In this document: piece after piece, positions 1 through 10,737 of the stretch
Layout: each line of letters starts with the position of its first letter
How positions within the stretch are numbered: position 1 is the first letter of the stretch
Assembly: GCA_907163345.1 (NCBI GenBank)
Contig: CAJQUN010000917.1
Coordinates: 1 to 64,000, forward strand
From: Haberlea rhodopensis
Lineage: Eukaryota; Streptophyta; Magnoliopsida; Lamiales; Gesneriaceae
Direction: 5' to 3'
Length of the DNA: 64,000 bases
The notes under the pieces: generated by a model
Told to the model about the DNA's origin: nothing
Seen by the model: only the letters and a program-made list of their open reading frames with translations
Databases searched by the model: none
Position numbers and translations under genes: made by a program

Positions 1-1612
1 TGTCTGTCTGTTTTGCTTCAGCAGAAGGAATAACCTCGCTAAAGGGTTCTGCCAGAGTCTTGCTGCCAAAAGGATGATCCGGCTTGTGGCTGGATGGAGA
101 TACCTAGCATCTGTCGTTGAAAGCGGACAGCTAGGGATAGAGCATGAATGCCCATCTCAAGTTGAGCAATCACAGCCCCATCATCTCTGGCAGTAGGAGC
201 AGCGGATCGAAGTTCTTCTTTTTGGCAGTGAGAAGCAGATTGGCCAGTCTGAATCTGTGTTTGCCGTAAATAGCTCTCTGCGCTGCACCGCAAGTCGAAC
301 ATCATCAGTTTCTGTGCCTCTCAGAACCTCGTCTTCCATCTTCTTCAGTCTGTGCAACTTTCCATAGAACATATCAATGTGGTGGACAGTCCGGTACTGG
401 ACATATTCATCAAAGACCACAAGGAGTTCAGCTAGCTTCTCATCAACATCCTCCATAGCGATGTCGATGGCAGTCTGTGCAGCAGATTTGGGTTTAGAAG
501 AGATGGGTTCTGTGAGAATGGCTTTTCCCTTGCCGGTGGATGAAGGGGACTTAATCCCTGATTGGGTATAGTCACCCAACTCAGTGATAACTATCCCTAT
601 GACTACGGGATTGGCAGAGGGGAAGACTAGGGGTGACTTTGGGTGCAGGGGTTGAGGCTTGTGAAGGCTGAGTGGGGGGTTGAGGTGCAGGGGTTGCTTT
701 AGGTGGTGGGCAGTATGGGTGGAGGTAGATGTCTGGTTGGTTTGGTAATCTGGGTTCGGGGCTTTTTGGGAAGTGGCTTGGTTGGGGGATGAGTGAGCAG
801 ACTGGGTTTCTTCTGAGTCAGTCTGAATGGTCAGCTTCCGCTTGACCCGAGGTTTGGCACATCAGCTTGTTCCTCGTCCTTCTCAATCTTGACTGAGACC
901 AGAGTGGGTAGGAGTAGGCGGAACACTCTTGGACTTCAGCAGTGCAAGCCCTTTGGAGTTGAGTACCTTAAGGGGCGGAGAGCAGATGGCTTGCTCAGCT
1001 CGAGGCCTAAGGACTCCAAGAGCTTGCTGAGAGGAACAGCAAAGCATACGGCGTGCTTGGATGCAATCACCGTTTCCAGCAGTACTCCAAACAAAATCAT
1101 GGACCAGTTTATCTTCTGTCCAGATACAATAGCTACCATGGCCCTGAACTTCTCGGCGGTTACAGCATCGAAGCTTCCGGCTTTACCCAAAAGTGGCTTG
1201 GCTACCACTTCGCACAGCACCTGGAAATGGAAGAGCATTTCCTTCTTCTTAAATGAGGGTTGCAACCGGTGGCCAGAAATAGAGATCTTCCCCTGAAGAT
1301 CTAAGAGAGATGCTGGAGGAGTCTGTCCGAACTCTGTCAGGCCGGAACTGGGGAGGCCAAAGGTCTTGGCCATTGTTGTTGGCGAGATCTCGAAAGATTT
1401 GCCCTTGACAGTGGTAGAGATGGATGACTTCCGGGAGACGGCGTTGGCGAACAGCTCGCGGATTCTGGTTCATAAACAACTGATCCGCACTCCAAAAAAT
1501 TCCGTAAACCAGATGATTCCAGGGCTCTGAACATGGACACCATCGCAGCATCTTCTTCCCTGTAGATGTCATCAAACTCAACGGAGAGTGAGTTATGAGT
1601 GATGGTAGCCAT
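1..1612 (-). pseudogene. Third ORF downstream of pol (Sirevirus accessory / env-like position)
   Basis: Coding-like sequence begins at the ATG at 1612 (MATITHNSLSVEFDDIYREE, followed by MVSMFRALESSGL). It changes frame near 1470, continues at 936-1373 (text such as KAGSFDAVT and ATPL-type leucine-rich stretches), and ends in low-complexity and helical fragments at 181-579 and 39-305. The same fold-like text recurs in many predicted proteins of Gesneriaceae, some named dystroglycan-like. I recall this from memory and have not checked it. It lies in the same sense as gag-pol, between pol and the missing 3' LTR, the place where Sireviruses carry an env-like ORF. No signal peptide or clear transmembrane segment is visible, so an envelope function is not supported. 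Confidence 0.6.
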
Positions 1613-2026
1613 ATGAAAGGAGTTTAAGGAAGGTGCGAAGAGTAAGAGAGGTAAGAGAGTGAGAGAGTAGAAAGCGGTAAACTGTAAAAAGTGAAAAAGT
1701 TATGAAATGTTCAGCCCGCTAAATAGGAGAGAGAAGACACGTGTCTTTATCTCCAAGACTGAGAAATAAACTATTCAAAATGAACGGTCAGGATAAAGAA
1801 AGATAAGGCGGTTAAAGGGACAACTAGTTAAAAGGTTAATCAGTCCGGGCTGTTTTGTTTTATTTAAAAAAAAAAGATTATTGTCCAATCAGATCATAGG
1901 ATAAAATCAGACTTGACAAGGATCGGTCTGAAAGTTCGGACCGGTCTGTGTCTTTCTGAACATTGTATTATCGATCTGTAGTGACAAAAATCTTTAAGAT
2001 CGAAAAGAATAAAACATCTAAATTAA
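1613..2026 (-). other. Spacer between pol and third ORF of the Sirevirus
   Basis: AT-rich, with no coding frame. It contains several GATCGGTCTG-type words like those repeated in the LTR (for example near 1920-1945). It may serve as leader or splice-acceptor sequence for the third ORF, but no specific signal is identified. Confidence 0.4.
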
Positions 2027-4183
2027 TTAAGATAAGTCAATTAAACCAAGAATTTGACGGAAATAATTGAACTTAGCCTCAGGAAGTGGTTTGGTGAAGA
2101 TGTCTGCTGCTTGCTGCTCTGTTGAAATGTGTTCGATCCGAATTTCCTTTTTGCCAACATGATCTCGAATAAAATGATGTCGAATATCAATGTGCTTTGT
2201 TCGAGAGGTGCAAAACTGGATATACGTTATAGCGATTGCACTTTGTGTTGTCGCAAAATATCGGAGAGTCAACAGCTTGAATGCCGTAGTCTTTGAGCTG
2301 GTGTTGAATCCAGAGCATTTGAGCGCAACAGCTTCCAGCGGCTAGGTATTCTGCCTCAGCTGTGGATGTGGCAATAGATGTCTGCTTTTTACTGAACCAA
2401 GAGATCAATCTTTCACCTAGAAATTGACATGTTCCACTGGTGCTTTACGATCGATCTTACACCCAGCGTAGTCTGCGTCTGAATATCCGATTAAGCTGAA
2501 GTTTGAATCTTTGGAGTACCAAAGGACCAACGTTCTGAGATCCTTTTAAGTATTTCAGAATACGCTTGGCAGCAATGAAATGTGATTGCTTTGGTTCTGA
2601 CTGAAATCTGGCGCACATACAGACTGAAAACATTATATCGGGCCGGCTCGCTGTAAGATATAATAGCGATCCGATGAGTCCTCTATACATGGTTACTTCA
2701 ACTGCCGTTCCCCCTTCGTCCTTGTCTAACTTGATTGTTGGACTCATTGGAGTTGATGCAGTTGAGCATGTTTCCATTCCAAATCTCTTGAGGAGCTCTT
2801 TGGTATACTTGGTCTGATTGATGAAAATGCCATTGTTGAGCTGTTTTACTTGAAGACCCAGAAAGAATGACAATTCTCCCATCATGCTCATCTCGAACTG
2901 TCCCTGCATTAACTTAGAAAACTTCTCGCACAGTTTGGGGGTTAGTTGACCCAAAGATTATGTCATCAACATAAATCTGAACTAATAGGGTATGTTCCCC
3001 CTTAATGAATTTAAAGAGAGTTTTATCTACCGAACCGATCTGGAAGTCATGGTTCAGCAGAAATTGAGATAGAGTGTCATACCAGGCTCTTGGAGCTTGT
3101 TTCAGACCATACACTGCTTTATTCAGTAGATATACATGATTAGGATACGAATGGTTCTGAAATCCAGGTGGTTGCTCAATGTAGACTTCTTCCTGAAGGT
3201 TTTCCATTAAGAAAGGCGCTCTTGACGTCCATCTGATATACTTTGAAGTCTTTAAAGGCAGCATATGCAAGAAAGATTCGGATTGCTTCAAGTCTGGCGA
3301 CTGGTGCAAATGATTCATCGAAGTCGATTCCTTCTTCTTGTCTGAATCCCTGTGCCACCAGTCTTGCTTTGTTTCTAACCACAGTTCCATCGGCGTCTAG
3401 CTTATTTCTGAAAACCCATCTGGTTCCAATAACAGGCAGATCGCTTGGTCTGGGAGTTAGACTCCAAACTTGATTTTGTTCGAATTGATTAATCTCTTCT
3501 TGCATTGCTTTAATCCAGTTGAAGTCAGTCAGAGCTTCATCGATCTTCTTGGGTTCCAGAGTTGAGATGAAAGCAGCATGAGTGAACTCATCCATCATCT
3601 GTCCTCTGGTTCTAATTGGTGCAGACGGACTACCAATCACTAGATTAGGTGGATGCTTCTTAGTCCATCGATAGCTTGACTCTGGATTGTCTGGTTCGGT
3701 CGGATGAATAGTAGCAGCATGATCTGCATCTAATTTAATATTTGAGTCAGGAGCATCTGGATCAGCTCGATCTGAAGAAGCTTCAATGGCCTGATCCGGT
3801 CTGTCTGGCACTTCTGGTTCTGGTGGATTGTCTCTTGACCTGTTAGCTACAATCTCATCATCACTGTTAGCTTCGAGATGGATATTTTCCATCTGATTTT
3901 GAATTGAATCCTTGTTGCCCTCAACACATAATGATTCATCAAAAACTATATGAACAGATTCTTCTACAGTTAAAGTTCGATTATTAAACACTCGATAAGC
4001 TTTGCTAATTGATGAATATCCTAAGAATATACCATTATCTGACTTAGCTTCAAATGCTGTAAGATGACTCTTACCATTGTTGTGAACGAAGCATTTACAG
4101 CCAAATACATGAAAGTGAGAAACAGATGGTTTGTTACCAGTCCATATTTCATATGGAGTGAGATTCAGCTTCTTGTTAATCAT
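2027..4183 (-). pseudogene. pol: Integrase C-terminus, reverse transcriptase and RNase H of Sirevirus pol (broken)
   Basis: The segment 3176-4183 carries the integrase C-terminus, a long acidic linker and the RT start (TRWVFRNKLDADG, QMDVKSAFLNG). The segment 2914-3390 carries the RT palm with YVDDIIFGS, 2457-2954 the RT thumb and connection (FHFIAAKRILKYL-like text), and 2187-2408 plus 2027-2272 carry RNase H (STAEAEYLAA, then a frameshift to HFIRDHVGK and DIFTKPL). The pieces overlap in different frames, so at least four frameshifts have occurred. The order and motifs are those of Ty1/copia pol. The copy cannot make an intact RT-RNase H. Confidence 0.85.
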
Positions 4184-5222
4184 AGATCGGTTTTGAGTGT
4201 AGCAAGCAGTATTACAGCTTCTGCCCAGAACTTTTGAGAGATTCCAGAATCAGCAAGCATTGTTCTTGCTGCTTCCTTGAGCGTTCTGTTTCTTCGTTCT
4301 GCAACTCCATTCTGTTGAGGAGTTCTGGCGGCTGAAAACTCATGCTTGATTCCATGATCTTCTAGAAAGGATTCAAGATTCTGATTTGAAAACTCAGTGC
4401 CTTTGTCACTTCGAATCCTGTCTATGCTGGATGATTTCTCGTTCTGAGTGCGTTTCAGCAGCTTGATCAACTTCGGACCGGTCTGATCTTTACTGCTCAA
4501 AAATATAGTCCATGTAAAGCGTGAGTAATCATCAATAACAACAAGAGTATACCGCATTCCCCCTAAACTTGTTATTGGTATAGGACCAAACAAGTCCATA
4601 TGCAGTAATTCTAAACAGCGGGAGGAGGATTTGGCATTCTTGTTTTTGAAGGATGATCTGATCTGTTTGCCCATTTGGCAAGCTTCGCAGATCTTATCCT
4701 TGGCAAAGTCGATCTTGGGCAGACCGATAACTAAATCATGTTTACACAGGCTAGCAATGGTCTTAAAGTTGATATGATTCAAGCGCTTATGCCATAACCA
4801 GTGTTTATTATCATTGTTAGCGATGAAGCAGGTAGGATTATTAGGTTGAGCATGATTCCAGTTAATCTTATATGTGTTTCCATTCCTGATTCCTACGAGC
4901 ATGGTTATACCGTCTGATGATTTAACAGTGCAAGTGTGTTTATGAAATTCTACAGCATAACCATTATCACAGAGTTGACTGATACTAATCAGATTATAGC
5001 ACAGATTTTCAACTAACAGCACATCATTGATAATAATGTTACCATGGACAATCTTACCCTTGCCCACGGTCTTACCCTTTGAGTTATCTCCGAAGATGAT
5101 CTTGGGTCCAGTGCATTCTGTGACTTCAGACAGCAGCTTGATGTTTCCAGTCATGTGACGAGAGCACCCGCTGTCCAAGTACCAATCTGATGCGAGATTC
5201 TTCTGTACCTGTCATCACACAT
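4180..5222 (-). CDS. pol: Protease-integrase part of Sirevirus pol
   Basis: The open frame holds the aspartic protease active site (YLDSGCSRHMTG, starting a little upstream of the first Met at 5178). Next come the GAG-pre-integrase zinc region (HKRLNHINF with CEACQMGK) and the integrase core with LLHMDLFGP, IRSDKGTEFSN and PQQNGVAERRNRTLKEAARTM, which supply the DDE residues. It is in a different frame from Gag. At its 3' end it breaks into the next frame within a few bases (4180/4183), so integrase continues in the following segment. Integration activity of this copy is unlikely. Confidence 0.82.
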
Positions 5223-5243
5223 ATTTATTGTTGGTACCCAATC

Positions 5244-7196
5244 CTATTTGGGTCCAGAACGGATTAGCCCTTTGGGAACCCACACCTGTATCAGCTTTAG
5301 TGGCTTGTGTGTGTAGGGTGTGCTATGTGCTGGTCTGTCTCGATGTTGTGTGTGATAATGTGTGCGCTGTGAAAACCTTTGATTTTCATAAGGTAGTCTA
5401 TATCTTCGTTGAATCGGTTTTGAGTTATAGTAATTGTATTGTCTTCCTTGCCTTAGATTTTGCACTTTTGGATTTGGTCTCACAGACACAAATCTTGCTG
5501 GTGCCTTATCGTTGGCTTGGTTGACATAACCAATCCCTTTTCTCAAATTTTGATTCACGTAAGAGACTCCTGTTTGAATCTTAGGTGCTTCAGTTTCATA
5601 TACTGTGCTGGATTTAACAAATGTCATTTGTTTGACTTGATTCTTTACCAGCAACAGCTCAGACTCATCTTTGGTGCATTCTTTGGTGTCAAAGCCTATG
5701 CCGGTGAAATCACCGACATTTCTTTGAGCTTCTTGTAATTCTTCCAAGGATGTTCTGGATTTTGTCCATGTTTTGAATATATGTGAGAGCTTAGCATTTT
5801 GTGTGCTAATTCTCTTATTTTCTTCATGGAGCTGATCATAAGAGATTTTCAGCTTATTCAGCTCGTTCTGGAGATTTTTGCACTCACCCTGCTCAGAGCA
5901 GCTTGGTTTGTTGTGCTCATCCATTTGAGTACTGATTTTGGCTTTATTCTTCTCAAATGATTCAGCTAAGATCCTATAATCATTTGCCATGTCTTGCAGT
6001 GCGGACATGAGCTCTTCTCGTGTAAAATCATTTGATTCAAATTCGAATACCTCATCTGTCTGACTTATTTCTTCATCTGCCATCAGACATTGAACCTCTT
6101 CTTCGCTTTCGCTGGAAGAATATTCAGAGCTGTCTGAATCGGAATCAGTCTGAGCCCATTTGCTGTTTCCTTCCTCAGCAACTAAGACTTTTTGGGATTT
6201 TCCATGATTCTTGCGGTCTTGGTGGTGCTTCTTCTTTCTATCATCTCGATGCTTCTCTTTCCTTTCTTCTTTCTTCGGTCTGGTGCAGTCTGCAATAAAG
6301 TGTCCGGTCTTACCACAATTGTAGCAAGCCTGATCGTTAACATTATCATCTTTTCTTGATTTATAATGATGAGAGGGTTTGAAGTTCCTCTTATTTTTAG
6401 ACATAAATTTACCGAATTTCTTTATAAATAATGACATAGCATCGTTACTCATCTGTTCAGCAGATCGGTCTGATGTTGAAGCGATCTGGTCTGGGATGGC
6501 TGCCAGGGCCTTGTTGGGTTGAGAGATGAATGGCTCTGCTTCACCTCTGCTTATTAGTTCAAACTCATAGGCCTTGAGATCTGCAAACAGATCATGAAGT
6601 TCAACCTTGTTAAGGTCTTTTGATTCCCTCATGGCAATTGTCTTTACATCCCATTCCTTTGGCAGAGCTCTCATTACTTTCAGAGCGATCTCTCTGTTAG
6701 AATATTCCTTCCCCAGACCATTCAGTTCATTTATGATGCTGGTGACTCTTTCATCAAACTCATTTAGAGTTTCACCACTTTTCATCTTTATGCTCTCAAA
6801 TCTTTGAAGAGCCACAGTTAACTTGTTTTCTTTGGTCTGGTCGTTGCCTTCACATAGCTGTGCTATCTTCTCCCAAATTTCTTTGGCAGTAGAGCACATT
6901 TTGATTTTGCTGAACATGTTCTTGTCCAAAGTTTTGAACAAGATGTCTTTGGCCACATTGTCGAGGTTTGCTTTCTTTCTATCCTCATTCGTCCAGAGGG
7001 ATCTGTCTTTTTCTACCATTTGTGGTTCTCCACTGGTAGTGGCGACTGCTGTATTTATTTTTAGGATCTTCATTGGTCCATCGGTGATGACGAACCACAT
7101 GTCGTCATCCTGAGCTGCCAGGTGAGCTTGCATTCTGATTCTCCAGTCATCATAATCTTCTTTTGAGAACATGGGGATTTTGTTGAATGATGCCAT
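5244..7196 (-). CDS. gag: Gag of the Sirevirus-like element
   Basis: Gag builds the retrotransposon particle and packages its RNA. I take the ATG at 7196 (MASFNKIPMFSKEDYDDWR), because the longer open frame would start inside the primer site. In order there are an N-terminal UBN2-type gag domain, a CCHC zinc knuckle (CYNCGKTGHFIADC, around residue 300), a Lys/Arg-rich stretch, an acidic Ser-rich segment, and a heptad-rich region with the look of a coiled coil, as in Sirevirus Gags. The frame ends at a TAG after GPK, where relatives usually run on with a WVP motif toward protease. A nonsense codon and a frame change therefore separate Gag from Pol here. No other stop interrupts it. Confidence 0.82.
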   Translation of the reverse strand: MASFNKIPMFSKEDYDDWRIRMQAHLAAQDDDMWFVITDGPMKILKINTAVATTSGEPQMVEKDRSLWTNEDRKKANLDNVAKDILFKTLDKNMFSKIKMCSTAKEIWEKIAQLCEGNDQTKENKLTVALQRFESIKMKSGETLNEFDERVTSIINELNGLGKEYSNREIALKVMRALPKEWDVKTIAMRESKDLNKVELHDLFADLKAYEFELISRGEAEPFISQPNKALAAIPDQIASTSDRSAEQMSNDAMSLFIKKFGKFMSKNKRNFKPSHHYKSRKDDNVNDQACYNCGKTGHFIADCTRPKKEERKEKHRDDRKKKHHQDRKNHGKSQKVLVAEEGNSKWAQTDSDSDSSEYSSSESEEEVQCLMADEEISQTDEVFEFESNDFTREELMSALQDMANDYRILAESFEKNKAKISTQMDEHNKPSCSEQGECKNLQNELNKLKISYDQLHEENKRISTQNAKLSHIFKTWTKSRTSLEELQEAQRNVGDFTGIGFDTKECTKDESELLLVKNQVKQMTFVKSSTVYETEAPKIQTGVSYVNQNLRKGIGYVNQANDKAPARFVSVRPNPKVQNLRQGRQYNYYNSKPIQRRYRLPYENQRFSQRTHYHTQHRDRPAHSTPYTHKPLKLIQVWVPKGLIRSGPK

Positions 7197-7231
7197 CAGC
7201 TTAATATTCTTTATGCTGATTAAGATGACCT

Positions 7232-7243
7232 GCTCTGATACCA
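7232..7243 (-). promoter_or_regulatory. tRNA-iMet primer-binding site
   Basis: The minus strand reads TGGTATCAGAGC, complementary to the 3' end of initiator tRNA-Met, two bases inside the LTR. It primes minus-strand DNA synthesis. Confidence 0.85.
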
Positions 7244-7865
7244 CTTGTTAGGATCGGTCCGGAGTGTTTAGAGGGGGGGTGAATGAACACTCCTTACAAA
7301 ATTTATCCCTTGTGATTTCTTTGAGATTAGTGAAAGAAATCCGTTACTTAATCAACTCTTTGAACAGAACAGACCACTAATAAGTAAGTGCGGAAACGGT
7401 CTGCTCTTGTGTAAGTAAGAACAGCTCGATGGCTAAGTGCAGAATGATAAGACACAGGATATGTTTCTGGAAGTTCGAAGGTGGTGTAATCCTTCTACGT
7501 CTCCCCTTCTTCCAATTAAGGAAGGTTTATACTAGAAGACTTTGATTTATACAATCCTGTTGTACAAACCCGATTCAGGCTGGATTTACCTCACTACCAG
7601 TCTGAAACTCCTAGTCACTCAACCTGCTCAGACACACTCTGTCTGACAGTTACAATATGTTGCTCACTTCTATTTTTCAATACACAATGCGCACAGTGAT
7701 CCTACAATGATCAAATGTTACAAAGTAATTGCGCTTAAATAAATAACTTCAGCTCGAAAGCTTCTGAACTTTGTAGGCGTGTGCTGTTTTGCTTTCTTGT
7801 ATATTTTTCAATTGATCAGCGTGAGTTGTAGAGTCCAGTGCGTTTTGCATCTGTTTGTTGCATCC

Positions 7866-7872
7866 TTTTATA
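7866..7872 (-). promoter_or_regulatory. TATA box of the Sirevirus LTR
   Basis: The minus strand reads TATAAAA here, about 540 bases inside the LTR in transcription sense. Transcription would start near 7835-7840, leaving roughly 590 bp of R-U5 before the primer site. It is placed by motif and context only. Confidence 0.55.
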
Positions 7873-8200
7873 GTTGAAGGTGGCAACGGCATTGTTTCCC
7901 TTAATGTGCAGCTATGACTCTTTTTAAACTCTGAGAAAGCTACAGTCTTCTTCTTCAGGATACTTGCCGTTCTGGTATATGCTTTCGGCGACTTGTCAGG
8001 TAAGCTCTTCTTTGTCTTCTTACCTATTATGGCAATCTTCAGTCTTTGGTCCTTTGTAGCATTAATTGCAGCATTAAATGCTGCAATAAATATCCGTTGA
8101 TGATTCGGACTGATAAGCCATCCTTTATGTATCCTTGACTGCTCTGATCTGATAAAGGTTGAGATCGATCTGAAGCATCGATCTATTCAGTCTGGAATCC

Positions 8201-8370
8201 ATCGATCCGGTCTGATATGCAATATTCTTTATCAGTTTGCTCTGATATGTCCGATCGATCTGGTATGCCTAATTTCCATCGATCCGGTCTGAAATGCTTT
8301 GCCATCTTGCTCTGTTGAGTCCGATCGATCTGGTCAATCTGATTTCTATCGATCCGGTCTGAACTGTTTT
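8201..8370 (-). repeat. Direct repeats in LTR U3 (70-77 bp period)
   Basis: ATCGATCCGGTCTGA recurs at 8201, 8278 and 8348, and GTCCGATCGATCTGGT at 8249 and 8319. This makes about two and a half tandem units. In element orientation they sit at the extreme U3 end, upstream of the TATA box, where enhancer-type repeats are usual. Confidence 0.75.
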
Positions 8371-8410
8371 GTCATCTTTAAAATCTCATCGATAAGGTCC
8401 GGAACTAACA

Positions 8411-8793
8411 GTTATTAATGGTCATTGTAGTGATTGCACTCAAACAAATGCTTCTTCTAGTTAAAAATAAACACACGTTCATACAGCTGCACATGCAAAC
8501 ACATATGGGGAACTTTGCACACATGTTTGTCAATTACGAGCATGTACATGGACTCATAAGGCTGTCAGATTGTTGCATCTTTTTTCAATTTTGCTTCCAT
8601 CTTTTTGGCTCTAGATGTTTCTAATTTTCTGAAATAAACCTTGTCTTATGACCTCATCCTTCACCTGCCAGGCATTTTATTGCTAGGCGGCACATTATTA
8701 AGTTTTATTCCTTCCTAATTTATTTTCCTTTTTTTTTTGTTTGGTTTTCAAGTTAGAATTTGCTAATGATCATGCAATCTGTGATGTCAATAG
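8411..8793 (+). other. Presumed kinesin intron interrupted by the Sirevirus
   Basis: AT-rich DNA between the LTR edge and the 3' splice site (TAG at 8791-8793) of the first visible KIN-7A exon. Upstream exons of this gene would have to lie beyond the element, outside the window. Confidence 0.5.
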
Positions 8794-9470
8794 GTAATTT
8801 CAAAATTAACAGATGGGAAATCCACACACATACCTTACAGGGACTCTAAATTGACGAGACTTCTTCAGTCCTCACTCAGTGGTCATGGGCGTGTATCTGT
8901 AAGAGTTCATACCTTTACTTTGTGTGCATGGGTTGTGCATGGAGTGTATTTCACCAATAAAATGGAGTGTTTGTCTTGGTTTTCTATCTTTAATAAAACG
9001 AATGCAAGTTTCACCTTTTTGTCAATTTAATAAATGCATATATTGCAATTAGTAGGGTGGAAAGCTGTGTTAACCTAGTGATGTGACTTTTATTAATGCT
9101 GTCAAAAGAACTATATTCTTATATATTACTATTTTAAATCAGCTAATTTGTACTGTTACGCCCTCATCAAGCTATGCTGAGGAGACCCACAACACGTTTA
9201 AGTTTGCCCATCGGGCAAAACACATTGAAATTCAAGCAGCACGAAACAAGGTATGATTCTTAAATATATCCATAATGAAATCCGTTTTTTGACCTTTTAA
9301 CCAAAGTAAGCCTTTGTATATGCAGATAATTGACGAAAAATCACTTATCAAAAAGTACCATAATGAAATTCGGTGTTTGAAGGAAGAACTGGAACAACTG
9401 AAACGAGGCATAGTGACAGTTCCACAAAAAAAAGATGGAGGTGATGATATTCTTCTCCTAAAGCAAAAAG
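8794..9470 (+). CDS. Partial kinesin-7 gene (KIN-7A): end of motor domain and neck
   Basis: Three exons with clean GT-AG borders and uninterrupted frame are seen: 8794-8898, 9143-9250 and 9326-9470. They encode the C-terminal motor core (THIPYRDSKLTRLLQSSLSG, then LICTVTPSS and EETHNTFKFAHRAKHIEI) and the start of the neck coiled coil (IKKYHNEIRCLKEELEQLKR). Kinesins are ATP-driven microtubule motors, and this text matches plant KIN-7 (CENP-E-like). The exon set continues where the KIN-7B exons in this window stop, so the two do not overlap. Upstream lies a Sirevirus LTR. Downstream I do not find the next expected exon (coiled coil following the neck) before transposon DNA. It is either a gene with very large TE-filled introns or a 3'-truncated copy. 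Confidence 0.85.
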
Positions 9471-10481
9471 GTGAGATGTTTGTTTCCTTGGGTTATCTTG
9501 AATTTTTGTTATTCTTGAATATATTGAAAACAGGGTTATGTTACTGAATTTGTTTCTAGGAAGGGTATGCTGAAGTTCTGTGAGTTCTCATATTGTGATT
9601 TTCATGAAGGAGTCTTACGTCTTTTAGTTAACCTACAATGTCTTTTTCCAGCTTCCAGTTGAGGTTTATTTTATCAACTGAGGGATTAAAACTTTGTTTG
9701 AAAGTTTTCTTTGCATGATATAATTACTTAAGATTTATTTTCTTTTTTAAGCCAGCATCTTACTGTGGATGAATTCCTCAAAGTAAATATTACCTTGACT
9801 GTTGCCACAACAGAAATTAAAAATATGTAAGCATCAACAACAACTAAGCCTTTATCCCAAAAGAAAAAATCTGTAAGCATCTGAGGAATTTTTTCGTGTC
9901 TCAGTTTCATTTTAATGGTGTTGGAAACTATGTGTTGGCACCTCTTATGACTTATCATTCTGGTTGTAAACTTGCATTTCTGAGCAGACAGATTTTATGC
10001 ATATAAAAAAGAGTGTAATTTTCAACTTTCTTTACCTTTCTGGAAAAGTCTGTATGTTGCCGCGTTATGTACATAGTAGTTGGCAAAATGTGCGTATGTT
10101 TGTCTTCATTTGTAGCCGTGAGATGTGTGAGGTTAACATTTTGATATTTGCAAGTTTGGGATATTAAGTTCAAATGCATGTTCGGGAATGCTTGCTGTGG
10201 GCAGTCAATTATTGCTTTTTTTTTTTTAATTTTAAACAAAGTTCAAGGTAATCTGCGGCTGTATATTAATGAATGCATGGAATATCTTGACAGGGCACAA
10301 ATTTGATTATGACTTGAACTGTTGGCAAGTTTAAGGTTTTTAGCTCTACATATCTTGAGAAATTTGTGGATGTTTGCCCTGTAATTTTTAAGTAGTTGAA
10401 GATGTGATTTTTATTTCTCTCTCCATTTGTTAGGAACGTCATTGATTTTTAAACACACGCAGGTATGCACATGGCAACCTG
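9471..10481 (+). other. Intron-like or flanking DNA after KIN-7A exons
   Basis: The stretch starts with a good donor (GTGAGA) and is AT-rich. It has a pyrimidine-rich acceptor-like site near 9650 (TTTTTCCAG), but the following triplets do not resemble kinesin. No convincing gene is seen. Confidence 0.5.
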
Positions 10482-10695
10482 TGTTAAGAATATTAGATAT
10501 ATATATTAATATTTGTTTTGATTTGATATTATTTGATTTGTAATATAGATGGTAATTAATATATTTGACAGAATCTTATGGATTCTTAGGCTGATTTCTG
10601 GAGATTCTTATTGTAATATGATCTTCTATATAATGGAATGAAAACCCTATTCAAAAGGGTATTGAGTTTGATATTGAGATTCAGATTAATTGACA
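10482..10695 (+). repeat. Short LTR, TRIM-like, with adjacent primer site
   Basis: The 214-bp segment begins TGTTAAGAAT and ends AATTGACA. It is followed directly by TGGTATCTGA, which is close to the tRNA-Met primer site. It has a TATATAA at 10626-10632. Size and layout suit a terminal-repeat retrotransposon in miniature (TRIM) or a short copia LTR. No second copy was found in the window, so the call is tentative. Confidence 0.42.
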
Positions 10696-10737
10696 TGGTA
10701 TCTGAATTGAACATTGCTTTGAGACAATGGAATGAGG

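Larger units (their letters stand above)
1..8410 (-). mobile_element. Sirevirus-like Ty1/copia element, 3' end off-window
   Basis: The element reads right to left: 5' LTR (7246-8410), tRNA-Met primer site, gag, protease-integrase, reverse transcriptase-RNase H, then a third ORF reaching the window's left edge. The 3' LTR is not in view. Sirevirus-type assignment rests on a long Gag with a coiled-coil tail after the zinc knuckle, on RT text of the family (QMDVKSAFLNG, QPPGF, YVDDIIFGS), and on coding sequence downstream of pol. The right edge falls in DNA that looks like an intron of a kinesin-7 gene. Several frameshifts and stops show that this copy is defective. Confidence 0.88.
7246..8410 (-). 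repeat. 5' LTR of the Sirevirus-like element
   Basis: On the plus strand the LTR runs from TGTTAGGATC to GGAACTAACA, giving the 5'-TG...CA-3' ends and a TGTTAG/CTAACA terminal inverted repeat. It is 1165 bp long. A tRNA-Met primer site lies two bases inside the element. The partner LTR is beyond the left edge, so age and target duplication cannot be judged. Confidence 0.88.

Noticed and set aside
889..1296. 135-codon plus-strand ORF
   Set aside because: Antisense shadow of the minus-strand third ORF of the Sirevirus-like element.
5190..5225. A splice acceptor between gag and pol of the Sirevirus-like element (GATGACAG/GTACAG)
   Set aside because: No matching donor is evident, and a nonsense codon plus frame change explains the break equally well.
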